Shown: one piece after another, positions 34,869 through 44,509 of the stretch
Numbering within the stretch: position 1 is the first letter of the stretch
Layout: each line of letters starts with the position of its first letter
NCBI GenBank assembly: GCA_002796995.1
Contig: PEKW01000015.1
Coordinates: forward strand, 1-64,000
Length of the DNA: 64,000 bases
Direction: 5' to 3'
Source of the DNA: Rhizobium sp.
GTDB taxonomy: Bacteria > Pseudomonadota > Alphaproteobacteria > Rhizobiales > Rhizobiaceae
The notes under the pieces: generated by a model
What the model was told of the DNA's origin: nothing
Databases searched by the model: none
The model's input: only the letters and a program-made list of their open reading frames with translations
Translations under genes and position numbers: made by a program

Positions 34869-36161
34869 ATGCGGATCGCCAAGTCGAGCCTGATCGATCA
34901 GGGACGAAACGGAACCTATGGCACTGCCGCGATCGCGCTGTCGCTCTTCGTCTTTGCCTATTCGGCGCGGTTCGGCCAGGTCTCGATCCTTGCTTATTAT
35001 GCCCTGTGGCTGCCGCTGGTCCTCATCGACTATCGCCGGGTGCTCGGGAATTATGCCCGCTATTCCTGGATCTTCGCCTTTGCCGTCTTCGCTTGCCTGT
35101 CGGTGTTCTGGTCGGCCGCTCCCTCGCTCACGGCACGGACCGCCGTGCAGTACCTCTCCCATGTCGTCTGCGCACTGATCGCCATGCGCATCATCGACGT
35201 GCGCACGTTTTCGCGCGGCGCGGTGCTCGGGACGGGGCTGGTTCTCGTCTATTCGCTGCTGTTCGGCGTCTACCATCTCGACCCGCTGGATGGCAGCTAC
35301 AGTTTCGTCGGGGCCTTCGCCTCGAAGAACCAGCTCGGCTTCTACGCCTCGCTCGGCGTCTATTTCGCTTTTGCCGCAGTCTTCCTGCTGGGTGAGCGGC
35401 GGCACTGGCTGGTGCTGAGCGGGGGCGTTGCCCTGCTCGCCGCCTATGCGCTCATGGCCTCCCAGTCGGCCACCTCGGTGCTCACCACCGCAGCGATCGT
35501 GGCGGTGGCACTCGGGGTGCGTCTGCTGCAGGCGCTGAGGCCGGCGAGCCGCCGCAACCTGTTCCTTGCCGGTCTGATCCTGGCGATCGCCGGCGCCTTT
35601 GCCTTCCTCAATGCCGGCGGAGCCGATCTGGTACTGGGCGCCTTCGGCAAGGATTCGACGCTGACCGGGCGCACCTATCTCTGGCAGCAGGGCTTCGAGG
35701 CGGCGCGGGCCAATCTCTTCTTCGGCATCGGCTACCAGGCCTATTGGGTCCAGGGCTTTTCGGAAGCGGAGCGCCTGTGGGAGGAATTCTTCATCGGCTC
35801 GCGGTCGGGCTTCCACTTCCACAACACCTTCATCGAGACCGTGGTCGAGACCGGTGTGGTAGGCCTTGCCCTGCTTTGCCTCGTTCTCCTCACGACGATC
35901 CTCGGCCATCTCCGACGGGTTCTGACCCGCACCGTCGACCCTGACTCGGCCGTGCTGTTCGGCGTCGCCGCGCTGCTGGCGATGCGCGCCTTCGTCGAGA
36001 TCGACATCCTGACGCCCTACCATGTCGGGTCGTTCCTGCTCTACTTCTCCGCCGGCAAGCTGACCGAGATGCGCCGGGCATCGCATGCCCGGTCGGCGGA
36101 TCGTTCTTCCATGGCCTATCAGCGCGCAGCGGCTGAGCCCATTGCGGGTGTGCCGTCATGA
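34869..36161 (+). CDS. exoQ: Succinoglycan polymerase-like membrane protein
   Basis: This 430-residue O-antigen ligase/Wzy-type membrane protein has about 11 hydrophobic segments and a large loop with TGRTYLWQQGFEAARANLFFGIGY and GFHFHNTFIETVVETG. It should link octasaccharide repeats. ATG 34869 is just after the exoF stop; the longer open frame begins inside exoF and is rejected. It overlaps exoZ by 4 bases. Confidence 0.92.
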   Translation: MRIAKSSLIDQGRNGTYGTAAIALSLFVFAYSARFGQVSILAYYALWLPLVLIDYRRVLGNYARYSWIFAFAVFACLSVFWSAAPSLTARTAVQYLSHVVCALIAMRIIDVRTFSRGAVLGTGLVLVYSLLFGVYHLDPLDGSYSFVGAFASKNQLGFYASLGVYFAFAAVFLLGERRHWLVLSGGVALLAAYALMASQSATSVLTTAAIVAVALGVRLLQALRPASRRNLFLAGLILAIAGAFAFLNAGGADLVLGAFGKDSTLTGRTYLWQQGFEAARANLFFGIGYQAYWVQGFSEAERLWEEFFIGSRSGFHFHNTFIETVVETGVVGLALLCLVLLTTILGHLRRVLTRTVDPDSAVLFGVAALLAMRAFVEIDILTPYHVGSFLLYFSAGKLTEMRRASHARSADRSSMAYQRAAAEPIAGVPS

Positions 36162-37174
36162 CCGGGACTTCGCGTGGCACGCTGAGCGGCATCCAGTATC
36201 TGCGCGCGGCGGCGGCGATCGCCGTGGTGCTGTTTCACGCGGCGGAGAAGACGGGCTATCATTTCGCCATCGGTGCGGCCGGCGTCGACGTGTTCTTCGT
36301 CATCAGCGGCTTCATCATGTGGGTGGTGAGCGCCCGCCGCGAGCCGACGCCCGTGCAATTCCTGCGCGCCCGCATCCGCCGCATCGTGCCGGTCTACTGG
36401 CTGGCCACCGCCGTCATGGTGGCGGGCGCCCTCGGCGGGCTCTTTCCCAATCTCGTGCTTTCGCTCGAGCATGTGCTCGCATCGCTGTTCTTCATTCCGG
36501 CCCGCTCGCCCAGCAATGGCGAAATCTGGCCGGTACTGGTCCAGGGCTGGACGCTGAACTACGAGATGTTCTTCTACATGGTCTTCGCCGGCACCTTGCT
36601 TCTTCCCCGCGCCCGGCGCCTGCCGGCGATAGGCGCCCTGTTTGGCCTTCTGGTGATCGCCGGTACATTACTCGTCCCGGACAATGCGGTGCTCTTCAGC
36701 TTTACGCGGCCGATCATCCTGGAATTCATCGCCGGTATGGTGATCGGCGAGCTGTGGCTGAAGGGCAAGGTGCCGGCTCCAGCCACGGGGTTCGCCCTGA
36801 TCGCGCTCGCGTTCTCCGGCTTTGCCACGATCCAGGTCGCGGGCCTACCCTTCGATGCGCTGGTCTGCGGACCGCTCGCCGCGGCACTGGTCGTCGGCGT
36901 GCTCGCGCTTGAAGCCGGGCGCCGCGTGCGACTTGTCCCCGCGGCGGTACTCCTCGGCGATGCCTCCTATTCCATCTATCTCTGGCACACATTTGCGATT
37001 TCGGTCATCGCCAAGGTCGGCGCATCGATGGGTGCGCCCGCGCCCGCAGTCTTCGCGATCGCCGTGCTGGCAGGGATATCCGCCGGGGTGCTCGGATATT
37101 TCCTGATCGAGAGGCAGAGTCTGCTGACAACGTGGCGAGCCGTAAGGGCGGGGTTCTCCCGCGCCGTCCTGTGA
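36158..37174 (+). CDS. exoZ: Succinoglycan acetyltransferase, acyltransferase-3 family
   Basis: This 338-residue membrane acyltransferase has the family opening (IQYLRAAAAIAVVLFHAAEKTG, with the His), VDVFFVISGFIMW and about ten hydrophobic segments. By order it is ExoZ, which acetylates a glucose of the repeat. It is the last gene of exoYFQZ; exoB, which follows it in S. meliloti, is not here. Confidence 0.92.
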   Translation: MTGTSRGTLSGIQYLRAAAAIAVVLFHAAEKTGYHFAIGAAGVDVFFVISGFIMWVVSARREPTPVQFLRARIRRIVPVYWLATAVMVAGALGGLFPNLVLSLEHVLASLFFIPARSPSNGEIWPVLVQGWTLNYEMFFYMVFAGTLLLPRARRLPAIGALFGLLVIAGTLLVPDNAVLFSFTRPIILEFIAGMVIGELWLKGKVPAPATGFALIALAFSGFATIQVAGLPFDALVCGPLAAALVVGVLALEAGRRVRLVPAAVLLGDASYSIYLWHTFAISVIAKVGASMGAPAPAVFAIAVLAGISAGVLGYFLIERQSLLTTWRAVRAGFSRAVL

Positions 37175-37216
37175 CGCCGTGAAGCGCGGCGCGTACGGAC
37201 AGATGGCATCGGCATG

Positions 37217-37396
37217 CTAGTCCGGTGAAGGCTCCGGATCGCCATCCGGCTGGGTGTGGCGCTGGATGTAGCTCTCGGCGGCGCGCATGGCCTGTTTGCG
37301 ATCATTGAACGGCCCGAGCAAGACGGTCTTCCCGCCGTGATCGATGACCACGCAACGAGAAACTACGTCGTAGATGGTCGTTGCAGGGGTTTTCAT
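37217..37396 (-). CDS. Small hypothetical protein
   Basis: This 59-residue protein has a beta-rich first half (YDVVSRCVVIDHGGKTVLLGPF) and a helix (DRKQAMRAAESYIQRH). ATG 37396 follows a GAGAGTGAGC stretch; GTG two codons earlier is an alternative. It is convergent with exoZ. I do not recognise it. The 297 bases beyond it up to 37693 hold no gene that I can support. Confidence 0.55.
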   Translation of the reverse strand: MKTPATTIYDVVSRCVVIDHGGKTVLLGPFNDRKQAMRAAESYIQRHTQPDGDPEPSPD

Positions 37397-37693
37397 GCTC
37401 ACTCTCTTGCGGCTTCACCTGGTGCCTTACGACGAGGCGCGGTCGCCGGATCATTCCCCGCTTGGAGTTTGGAGGTGCGTCCCGGAGCTTTCCAGGGCGG
37501 CAGAACCGGTGCCGGATGCGCACCACGGCCAGATTTTCAAGAGCTTGCCCGACCATGGAAGGGCAGGGCACGACCATGCGGATGTCGCGAAACTTTCCGT
37601 GTCCTTGCGAGTTGAGGGGATGCGGTCTCGTGAAACCGCGAAAGGGATTTCTTAGCCGCCTCATCAATCAACGTTTGAGAACAGGGACAAGCC

Positions 37694-38020
37694 ATGTCTT
37701 CAGAAGCCCCCAAGAATGCACCCCCGCTCGGCGAGCCCATTCCATTGGGCGTGGTCGATCTCGCCCGGGACACAGTCGGCGTTCCGGATCAAAGTCCGAA
37801 TTTTCGCCGGCAGATCGAATTGCTGCGCGCCGAGCTCGGCCGTCTTGAAACGAGCCTGTTCGAAAAGCGCAGCCGCCAGGCCGACAGGGTCTCTTCCAAA
37901 GGCCCCGAGTCTCGGCCGATGTTGCCCGGTGTCTCGGCTGTTGTGGTGCTCGCGCTCGGTCTTCTCGCCGCCGCGGGGCTGCGGCGTCGCGCAGCGCCCT
38001 GGGCTATGGGGCGAGGGTAA
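37694..38020 (+). CDS. Hypothetical protein with C-terminal membrane segment
   Basis: A Pro-rich N-terminus is followed in this 108-residue protein by a predicted helix or coiled coil (FRRQIELLRAELGRLETSLFEKRSRQADR) and one hydrophobic segment (VSAVVVLALGLLAAAGL) near the C-terminus. AGGGAC precedes the ATG. Family not recognised; it may be a tail-anchored inner-membrane protein. Confidence 0.55.
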   Translation: MSSEAPKNAPPLGEPIPLGVVDLARDTVGVPDQSPNFRRQIELLRAELGRLETSLFEKRSRQADRVSSKGPESRPMLPGVSAVVVLALGLLAAAGLRRRAAPWAMGRG

Positions 38021-38107
38021 GGAACACAGCTGGTCGCATAACCTGCGCCATGCCGTGAGGCTCTTGCTCGCGTCAGCGTTACCTGCCGCGGTTCGGGAAC
38101 CGCCCGT

Positions 38108-39409
38108 TCAGCGGCGGGGACCGCCGCGGGCCTTCACCATGTCGGCCAGGCGGCGGAAGACTTGCGGCGACTGGCGAACGCCGTCGTGTTCGTATTCGTT
38201 GGTCACCCAGCACTCGACATTGCCGACAAGCGCGGCCGTGTCGAGCGACAGGCCGGCATCCACATACATGTCGTCGAAGTAGACGGCGGCGGCCACGGGA
38301 ATCTCGTTCTCAGCCAGGCGGGACAGGTCGTAGAGCGGGCCATAGGTTTCCCGTGCCGCAAGGGCCATGGCCCCGGCGCGGAACGGCCTCAACGAACGGA
38401 TCTCCTCGAACATCCAGGGAAACATCATCTCACCGGTGAAGGGCAGCGGCCTGCAGGTCTCGGCGAATTCCGGGAACTCCGAGCGCACGCGCTCTGCCGC
38501 CCAGCCGGTGGCGCCCGTCCCCTGACCGTAGATGCTCTCCTGCAGCACGACGAAGAGCGGATTGCCGTCATAGGCGGTGACGTTCATCACCGAGGCGAGG
38601 AATGTATCCGACAGGCGGTCTTCGGCCGGGCTGGAGAAGGCCTCGTCGACCAGCCAGTGGATGTTCTCGAAACCCGGCGCCATGCCGAAGTCGATGCCGG
38701 CGCTCTGCAGCCGCCGGACCGAGAGGAGGTCGCCGTCCGGCAGGATGACGTCATTGGCGGCGATGAAATCGGCAAGGCGCCCGATGCGTCCGCGATCTTC
38801 CGGATAGCGCTCGTAATAGCGCCTCGTCTTGGCCGCAACGCGTGGAAAGGTTCGGCGATAGACTTCGTCCGCCGTCGCGGTCAGTCCGGCAAGCCCGCCC
38901 GTGACATAGCAGGCGGAGAGCCCTTCAGGCGCCATGGACAGATAGGTGAGCGTCAGGAAGCCGCCGTAACTCTGGCCGAGCGTCTGCCAGCGTTCGCCGC
39001 CATAGACCGTCTTGCGGACATGTTCGAAATCCCGAACGATGCTGTCGGCGCGAAAATGCAGCAGATAGTCCGCGGCGGCTTCCCCGTCGCCGGCGAAGCG
39101 TTCCATGGTCGCGCCTTCGATGCGCGTGCTGCGCCCCGTGCCGCGCTGGTCGATGAGGATGACGCGATGTGTGCGGATCGCTTCCCAAAGCCAGGGCGGG
39201 CCGCCGTTTGCCGGCCGCGGCGACTTGCCGCCCGGACCGCCCTGCAGGAAGGCCAGCAGCGGCAGATGTTCGTCGCGACGAATCGGATCGCAGACCTCGC
39301 GGACGAAGACCTCGATGCTTTCGCCGTCCGGGGTCGACCAGTCAAGCGGTACGGGGACCAGCCGGTCGCGCACGAGGAGCCCCGGAATGATGTATTCAGA
39401 AACCGTCAC
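38108..39409 (-). CDS. Proline iminopeptidase-like alpha/beta hydrolase (family S33)
   Basis: This 433-residue cytoplasmic hydrolase has the S33 pattern: an oxyanion-hole motif LQGGPGG near 55, DQRGTGRS, nucleophile Ser in GQSYGG, and late Asp and His candidates (YFDDMYVD; NEYEHDG). Prolyl aminopeptidases release N-terminal Pro from peptides. The GTG start has AGGGAG upstream. It is 60 bases after the sugar-ABC ATPase on the same strand, so probably in that operon. Beside a GH127 enzyme, a role on (hydroxy)prolyl glycopeptides is suggestive but unproven. Confidence 0.8.
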   Translation of the reverse strand: MTVSEYIIPGLLVRDRLVPVPLDWSTPDGESIEVFVREVCDPIRRDEHLPLLAFLQGGPGGKSPRPANGGPPWLWEAIRTHRVILIDQRGTGRSTRIEGATMERFAGDGEAAADYLLHFRADSIVRDFEHVRKTVYGGERWQTLGQSYGGFLTLTYLSMAPEGLSACYVTGGLAGLTATADEVYRRTFPRVAAKTRRYYERYPEDRGRIGRLADFIAANDVILPDGDLLSVRRLQSAGIDFGMAPGFENIHWLVDEAFSSPAEDRLSDTFLASVMNVTAYDGNPLFVVLQESIYGQGTGATGWAAERVRSEFPEFAETCRPLPFTGEMMFPWMFEEIRSLRPFRAGAMALAARETYGPLYDLSRLAENEIPVAAAVYFDDMYVDAGLSLDTAALVGNVECWVTNEYEHDGVRQSPQVFRRLADMVKARGGPRR

Positions 39410-39469
39410 GGTCGTCTCCCTGATTGCCCGGCGCTGAAGCCGCGTGTCGCATGGCGATGACCGGAGGGG

Positions 39470-40567
39470 TCAGAGCGCCAGCGATCGCTCAGTCTCGCGA
39501 TCGAAGAGATGCATCTGGTTCATGTTGACCGAAAGCGGAACGATCGTTCCCGATTTCAGCGTGGTCTCCGGCTCGACGCTGGCGCAGATGCCGTTCCGCC
39601 CCACGTTGAAATAGACCATGGTCGTTGCGCCGAGCGGTTCCACCAGATCGACCGGAGCGTCGAGGGGCATCCAGCCAGGGCGGTCCTGGCGGCCGGCGAT
39701 CGATTCGGGCCGGATGCCGAAGGTGACCTCGCTGCCGGCGTGGCGGCGAAAGGTCGCCGCCCGGGCCGGCGGCACGAGCAGGCGGGCGCCGCTTTCCAGC
39801 AGGACGAAGAGATCGTCGCCCTCGGCGACCAGACGCGCCGGCAGGAAGTTCATCGACGGCGAGCCGATGAAACCCGCGACGAACTTGCTCACCGGATTGA
39901 GATAGAGGTCCTGCGGCTCGCCCACCTGTTCGACGATGCCCTGGTTCATCACCACGACACGGTCCGCCATGGTCATCGCCTCCACCTGGTCGTGGGTGAC
40001 ATAGACCGTCGTCGTGGGCAGCAGCTGGTGAAGCCGCTTGATCTCGGTGCGCATCTTCACCCGCAGCTTGGCATCGAGGTTTGACAGCGGTTCGTCGAAC
40101 AGGAAGACTTTCGGATTGCGGACGATGGCACGCCCCATGGCGACCCGCTGGCGCTGCCCGCCGGAGAGCTGGCCGGGGCGACGGTCCAGCAGTTCGGCGA
40201 TGTGCAGGGTTTCCACCGCCATGCCGATCCGCTTGTCGATCTCGGACTGCGGAAGGCTCTGCTGTTCGAGGCAGAAGGCGATGTTCTCCCGCACCGTCAT
40301 GTGCGGATAGAGCGCATAGTTCTGGAAGACCATGGCGATGTCGCGCTTCCCGGGTCCGAGCCGGTTCACCACCCGGTCGTCGATGATGATTTCGCCGTCG
40401 GAGATGTGCTCGAGACCGGCGATCATCCTCAACGTGGTCGACTTGCCGCATCCGGACGGACCGACGAAGACCACGAATTCCTTGTCGGCGATCTCCAGGC
40501 TCACCCCGCGGACCGCTTCGTAGATGCCGTAGGACTTGACGACGTCCTTGAGTACCAGTCTTGCCAT
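39470..40567 (-). CDS. Sugar ABC transporter ATPase (UgpC/MsmK type)
   Basis: This 365-residue ATPase of the carbohydrate CUT1 class has Walker A (GPSGCGKST), signature LSGGQRQR, Walker B (VFLFDEPLSNLD), an H loop (YVTHDQVEAMT) and a C-terminal OB/TOBE domain. GGAGACC precedes the ATG. It lies 9 bases after the GH127 gene and powers the two permeases upstream. Confidence 0.93.
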   Translation of the reverse strand: MARLVLKDVVKSYGIYEAVRGVSLEIADKEFVVFVGPSGCGKSTTLRMIAGLEHISDGEIIIDDRVVNRLGPGKRDIAMVFQNYALYPHMTVRENIAFCLEQQSLPQSEIDKRIGMAVETLHIAELLDRRPGQLSGGQRQRVAMGRAIVRNPKVFLFDEPLSNLDAKLRVKMRTEIKRLHQLLPTTTVYVTHDQVEAMTMADRVVVMNQGIVEQVGEPQDLYLNPVSKFVAGFIGSPSMNFLPARLVAEGDDLFVLLESGARLLVPPARAATFRRHAGSEVTFGIRPESIAGRQDRPGWMPLDAPVDLVEPLGATTMVYFNVGRNGICASVEPETTLKSGTIVPLSVNMNQMHLFDRETERSLAL

Positions 40568-40576
40568 GTCGGTCTC

Positions 40577-42523
40577 CTATTCTTCCAGAAGCCAGACCTG
40601 CATCGCGCCGCGGTCGCGATTGGCCCAGAGATGATAGGGAATGGCCCTGAAGGTCTTCGGCTTCAGACGGGGCGGGGCGCCGCGATAGAGCGTTCCCGCC
40701 CAGTCTCCGGCATCCGCTTCCATCGCCTCGCCTTCCAGCACGACCGCGCCGCCGAGCAGTCCGTCCTCGAAGCGGGGCTCAATGACCGCCTCCCGGGACA
40801 TGCGCAGGCGTTGCGGTTCGGTGCCGATATCCGTCTCCTCGACGCAGTAGACCACCGGACCGCGCTTGAAGGCAACACGATGGGCGTCTTCCCCGACGGC
40901 CGGATGGGCATAGAGCCGCTCGACCGGCATGTCGAAGGACAGGCGGATCTCGTCGCCGTCGGCCCATTCGCGGGCAATCGCGATGTAACCCTTCTCCGTC
41001 GATGCGGCGCAGTCGATCTCGTGGCCGTTGACCCAGACGCGGGTGTTGCGGCACCAGCCCGGATTGCGCAACCGGAGCGTCAGCGATGCCGGCGCCGAAA
41101 GCCCGAGGGACAGGCGCACGTCTCCCTCCCAGGGATAGGCGGTCTCCTGCCGCAGGCGGACGAAGCGGCCCTCGACCTCCAGCTCGGCGACGTTGGCGCC
41201 GTAGAGATGGACGGCGATGTCGCTGCCCCTGGCCGAATAGAAGTACTGGCCGAGGGAGGTGATGAAACGGGCGATATTGGTCGGGCAGCACGGGCAGTAG
41301 TGCCACTTCCAGCGACGATTCTGGCCATGGCTTTCGAGCACGTTTTCATAGAAATAGTGCTCCCCGTCGCGCGAGAGGCCGGACAGCGCGCCGTTGAACA
41401 GCACGGTTTCCAGCGCGTCGGTGAATTTGCCGTCGAGATCGATCTGCGCCATGCGATGGGCCCAGAAGCCGAGCGCGATGGCCGCGCAGGTCTCGGCATA
41501 GGCGGTCTCGTTCGGCAGGTCGAACTCGCGGGTGAAACCCTCGTTGGAGGCCGAGGGTCCGAGACCGCCGGTGACATAGAGCTGCCGGCCGGTGAGGTTG
41601 TCGAAGAGGCGGTCGCAGGCGGCCTTGAGGCCCGGATCCTGGTTTTCGCAGGCAAGATCCGCCATGGCGGAAAACAGGTACATGGCGCGCACGGCATGGC
41701 CGACGACCTGGGTCTGCTCGCGCACAGGCATATGCGCCTGGCTGTAGGCATAGGTCTTGTAGACATAGTCGGCGGGATCCTCGCCGCGGCGGCGGGCCTC
41801 CTCGTCGAAATAGGACGGCATGCGCCCGCGCTCGTCGACGAAATAGGTGGCGAGGTCGAGGTGGCGCGGATCGCCGGTGACGCGATAGAGCTTGACCAGC
41901 GCGAGCTCGATCTCCTCATGGGCGTCGTAACCGCGCAGCTTGCCGGGCTCCGTGCCGAAGGTGTCGATGATATGATCGACGGCCCGGATCATCACGTCGA
42001 GGAAGCGCCGCTTGCCGGTCGCCTCGAAATAGGCGATCGCTCCCTCCAGCAGGTGACCCATGGAATACATTTCGTGCAGGTCGCGCAGGTTGGTCCAGCG
42101 CTTCTCCGGCTCGCGACGGATGAACCAGCTGTTGAGATAGCCGTCGGCCATCTGGCCCCGCTCGAGCTTGTCGACGATCGCGTCGATCTTGGCTGCCAGA
42201 TCGGGGTCGGGGTCGACCTTCAGCGTGTAGCTGGCCGCCTCGATCCATTTGCCGAAGTCGGAATCGAAGAAATGCTGCATCGAAAGGCCGCTCGGCTGGA
42301 TCGGCCGGGCCAGCGGTCCCGGCGGCCGGTCGAAATCGAGCACTTCGAGGAAGCTCTCCTCTTCGAGGCGCTTGTGCTGGGTAGGAATGGTGACGTCGCG
42401 CACGGTCTGCGACCAGCTCTTCCAGAAGCCGGAATGGAAGGACACGCGGGCATGGTCGACGGGCACGTAGCGTTCGAAAAGACGCGGCACACCGCCGTCC
42501 GCCTTTTTCAGGGACGAAGACAT
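40577..42523 (-). CDS. GH127 beta-L-arabinofuranosidase-like enzyme
   Basis: This 648-residue protein of the GH127 (DUF1680) family has an (alpha/alpha)6-barrel part (about 30-430) and beta domains after it. The Cys-rich active-site motif CPCCPTN near 410 holds the conserved Cys pair used as metal ligand and nucleophile in HypBA1-type enzymes. Those remove beta-1,2-linked L-arabinofuranose from hydroxyproline glycans. No signal peptide is present, so it acts on imported oligosaccharide. AAGGAG lies 5 bases before the ATG. Other GH127 specificities, for example in pectin side chains, cannot be excluded. Confidence 0.88.
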   Translation of the reverse strand: MSSSLKKADGGVPRLFERYVPVDHARVSFHSGFWKSWSQTVRDVTIPTQHKRLEEESFLEVLDFDRPPGPLARPIQPSGLSMQHFFDSDFGKWIEAASYTLKVDPDPDLAAKIDAIVDKLERGQMADGYLNSWFIRREPEKRWTNLRDLHEMYSMGHLLEGAIAYFEATGKRRFLDVMIRAVDHIIDTFGTEPGKLRGYDAHEEIELALVKLYRVTGDPRHLDLATYFVDERGRMPSYFDEEARRRGEDPADYVYKTYAYSQAHMPVREQTQVVGHAVRAMYLFSAMADLACENQDPGLKAACDRLFDNLTGRQLYVTGGLGPSASNEGFTREFDLPNETAYAETCAAIALGFWAHRMAQIDLDGKFTDALETVLFNGALSGLSRDGEHYFYENVLESHGQNRRWKWHYCPCCPTNIARFITSLGQYFYSARGSDIAVHLYGANVAELEVEGRFVRLRQETAYPWEGDVRLSLGLSAPASLTLRLRNPGWCRNTRVWVNGHEIDCAASTEKGYIAIAREWADGDEIRLSFDMPVERLYAHPAVGEDAHRVAFKRGPVVYCVEETDIGTEPQRLRMSREAVIEPRFEDGLLGGAVVLEGEAMEADAGDWAGTLYRGAPPRLKPKTFRAIPYHLWANRDRGAMQVWLLEE

Positions 42524-42550
42524 GAAAACTCCTTTGCAGATGTCTGCGGG

Positions 42551-43417
42551 TTATTTGACGGCGCCGGCGGTCAGGCCGCGCACGTAATAGCGTTGAAGCG
42601 TGAGGAACAGCAGAATGCAGGGCACCATGGTGACGGTGATCCCCGCCTGGAGCGCGCCCCAGTCGATGATGCCGTAAATGCCGGATGACACGTTCACGAG
42701 CATGATCGGCAGGGTGAACTTGTCCTGGTCCGACAGGAAGATCAGCGCCGCCAGGAACTCGTTCCACGAATTGAGGAAGGCGAACATGGCGACCGTGGCG
42801 ACGCCCGGCAGGGCCAGCGGCATCATGATCCGGCGCATCAGCGTCCACTGCGAAGCGCCGTCGATGCGGGCCGCCTCGATCAGCGCGCCGGGTATGGCAT
42901 CGAAGGCATTGCGCATCATGAAGATCGAGAACGGCAGCTGGAAGGTGGTGTAGACGAGCACCAGGCCGAGCAGATTGTTCTGCAGCCCGAGGAACTTCAG
43001 GATCAGGAAGAGCGGCGTGAGGATCGACTGGAACGGGATCATCATCGTCGCCATGACCACGACGAAGATCAGAGACTGGCCGGGGAAGCGGAACTTGGAG
43101 AAGCCGTAGCCCGCAGGCACCGAGACGCCCACGGTCAAAAGGATGGTGCCGAGCGCGATCAGCACGGAATTGCCGGCATAGACGTACCAGCCGGCGCCGA
43201 CGTCCTCGAGCCTGCGATAGTTCTCCAGCGAGAAGGCCTTGGAAAACAGCGCAACCGGATGGGCGAGCGCTTCCGCCGCCGGCTTGAAGGAATTGGCGAC
43301 CGACCAGACGATCGGCATGAGGAAGAAGATGGCCAGCAACAGCGATACCAGAACGAAGGTAGCGTGACCCACGCGCTCGCTGGTCGACTGGCCGGAACCT
43401 GGGTTGAAACCGCTCAT
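42551..43417 (-). CDS. Sugar ABC transporter permease (MalG type)
   Basis: This 288-residue CUT1 permease has six hydrophobic segments and the EAA loop EAARIDGASQWTLMRRIMMPLALPG. Its start overlaps the stop of the first permease (ATGA). The C-terminus (RYYVRGLTAGAVK) is typical of MalG-type subunits. Confidence 0.92.
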   Translation of the reverse strand: MSGFNPGSGQSTSERVGHATFVLVSLLLAIFFLMPIVWSVANSFKPAAEALAHPVALFSKAFSLENYRRLEDVGAGWYVYAGNSVLIALGTILLTVGVSVPAGYGFSKFRFPGQSLIFVVVMATMMIPFQSILTPLFLILKFLGLQNNLLGLVLVYTTFQLPFSIFMMRNAFDAIPGALIEAARIDGASQWTLMRRIMMPLALPGVATVAMFAFLNSWNEFLAALIFLSDQDKFTLPIMLVNVSSGIYGIIDWGALQAGITVTMVPCILLFLTLQRYYVRGLTAGAVK

Positions 43418-44346
43418 CGGCCTTCCTCCGGACGTTGGCGCATGAAGCTGAGCTGGACGGAACTGATGGCGACGAGGACCACGAGAAGGGCAAAGGAGAG
43501 CGCCGAGCCGTAGCCGAGCCGATAGGACGAGAATGAGGCGAGATAGATGGAGAACACCGCCGAGATGGTGCTGTTTTCCGGCCCGCCCTGGGTGATGATG
43601 AAGAACTGGTCGAAGGCCAGCATCGACGAGGTGACGTTAAGCACGAGGGCCAGCAGCAGCGAATTGCGCATCAGGGGAAGCGTGATGCGGCGGAACCGCG
43701 AAAAGACGCTGGCGCCGTCGATCTTCGCCGCCTCGACGATGTCGTTCGGTATGCTCTGCAGACCGGTGAGCAGGATCACCATGGTGAAACCGGCGGTCTT
43801 CCACACGACCATCAGGATGATGACCGCCAGCGCCGTCCAGAAGCTTTCCAGCGGCCGCGGCGCCGAGTCCACCAGCCCGAGGCCGAGCAGCAGGCGGGAG
43901 AAGACGCCGCTGTCGGGATTGAGCAGCCACATCCACAGGGTCGAGGCGGCGCCGAAGCCGATGACCACGGGCATGAAGAACATGGTGCGGAAGACGCCGG
44001 CGATCTTCAGCGGCCGGTCGACCAGTAGGGCCAGCGGGAATGAAACGGCAAGGATCGCCGCGGTGACCAGCCCGGTATAGAGCAGCGTGAAGCCCAGCGA
44101 TTGCCAGAGCTGCGTATCGGCTAACAGTTCGGAATAGTTGGCGAGGCCGATGAACTTCCGGCGGCCGAGCAAAGGCCAGTTGTAGAAGCTCATCCAGACG
44201 GTCATGGCCAGCGGAATGACGAACAGTCCGATGATGAAGACCATGCTCGGCGCGATGAATGCAAGGCCCATCCAGCCATGCGGCTCGCGAGCCATGAGCT
44301 TCATCGGGGCGACACGACCCTCTTCTGTCTCGGGCTTGGGCACCAA
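43414..44346 (-). CDS. Sugar ABC transporter permease (MalF type)
   Basis: This 310-residue CUT1 permease has six hydrophobic segments and the EAA loop EAAKIDGASVFSRFRRITLPLM. The start is TTG 44346 or GTG 44343, both 8-11 bases after AAGGAAGGA; an ATG at 44304 lacks an SD. It is separated from the binding-protein gene by a strong hairpin. Confidence 0.9.
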   Translation of the reverse strand: MVPKPETEEGRVAPMKLMAREPHGWMGLAFIAPSMVFIIGLFVIPLAMTVWMSFYNWPLLGRRKFIGLANYSELLADTQLWQSLGFTLLYTGLVTAAILAVSFPLALLVDRPLKIAGVFRTMFFMPVVIGFGAASTLWMWLLNPDSGVFSRLLLGLGLVDSAPRPLESFWTALAVIILMVVWKTAGFTMVILLTGLQSIPNDIVEAAKIDGASVFSRFRRITLPLMRNSLLLALVLNVTSSMLAFDQFFIITQGGPENSTISAVFSIYLASFSSYRLGYGSALSFALLVVLVAISSVQLSFMRQRPEEGR

Positions 44347-44466
44347 GGTCAGAATCCTTCCTTCAGCATGAGAATTTTCGCGGACCCGGACGCGCAGACC
44401 ACGATGAAGCTGCGGGATGCCTGGGGTTCGGCGGTTTCAGGTGCCGGCCGCAACGGAGCGGCCGAA

Positions 44467-44498
44467 CCGGCGGAGGGGCGTTCGCACCCCTCCGCCGG
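44467..44498 (-). terminator. Strong hairpin after the sugar-binding-protein gene
   Basis: A perfect 12-bp stem (44467-44478 with 44487-44498, 8-base loop) lies 12 bases after the stop of the binding-protein gene and before the first permease. No T tract follows, so mRNA 3'-end protection is more likely than termination. Confidence 0.7.
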
Positions 44499-44509
44499 CA
44501 TCAGGCGCA

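Noticed and set aside
40202-42688. An 828-codon open frame on the plus strand
   Set aside because: Antisense shadow of the GH127 and ATPase genes, with low-complexity composition and no domain.
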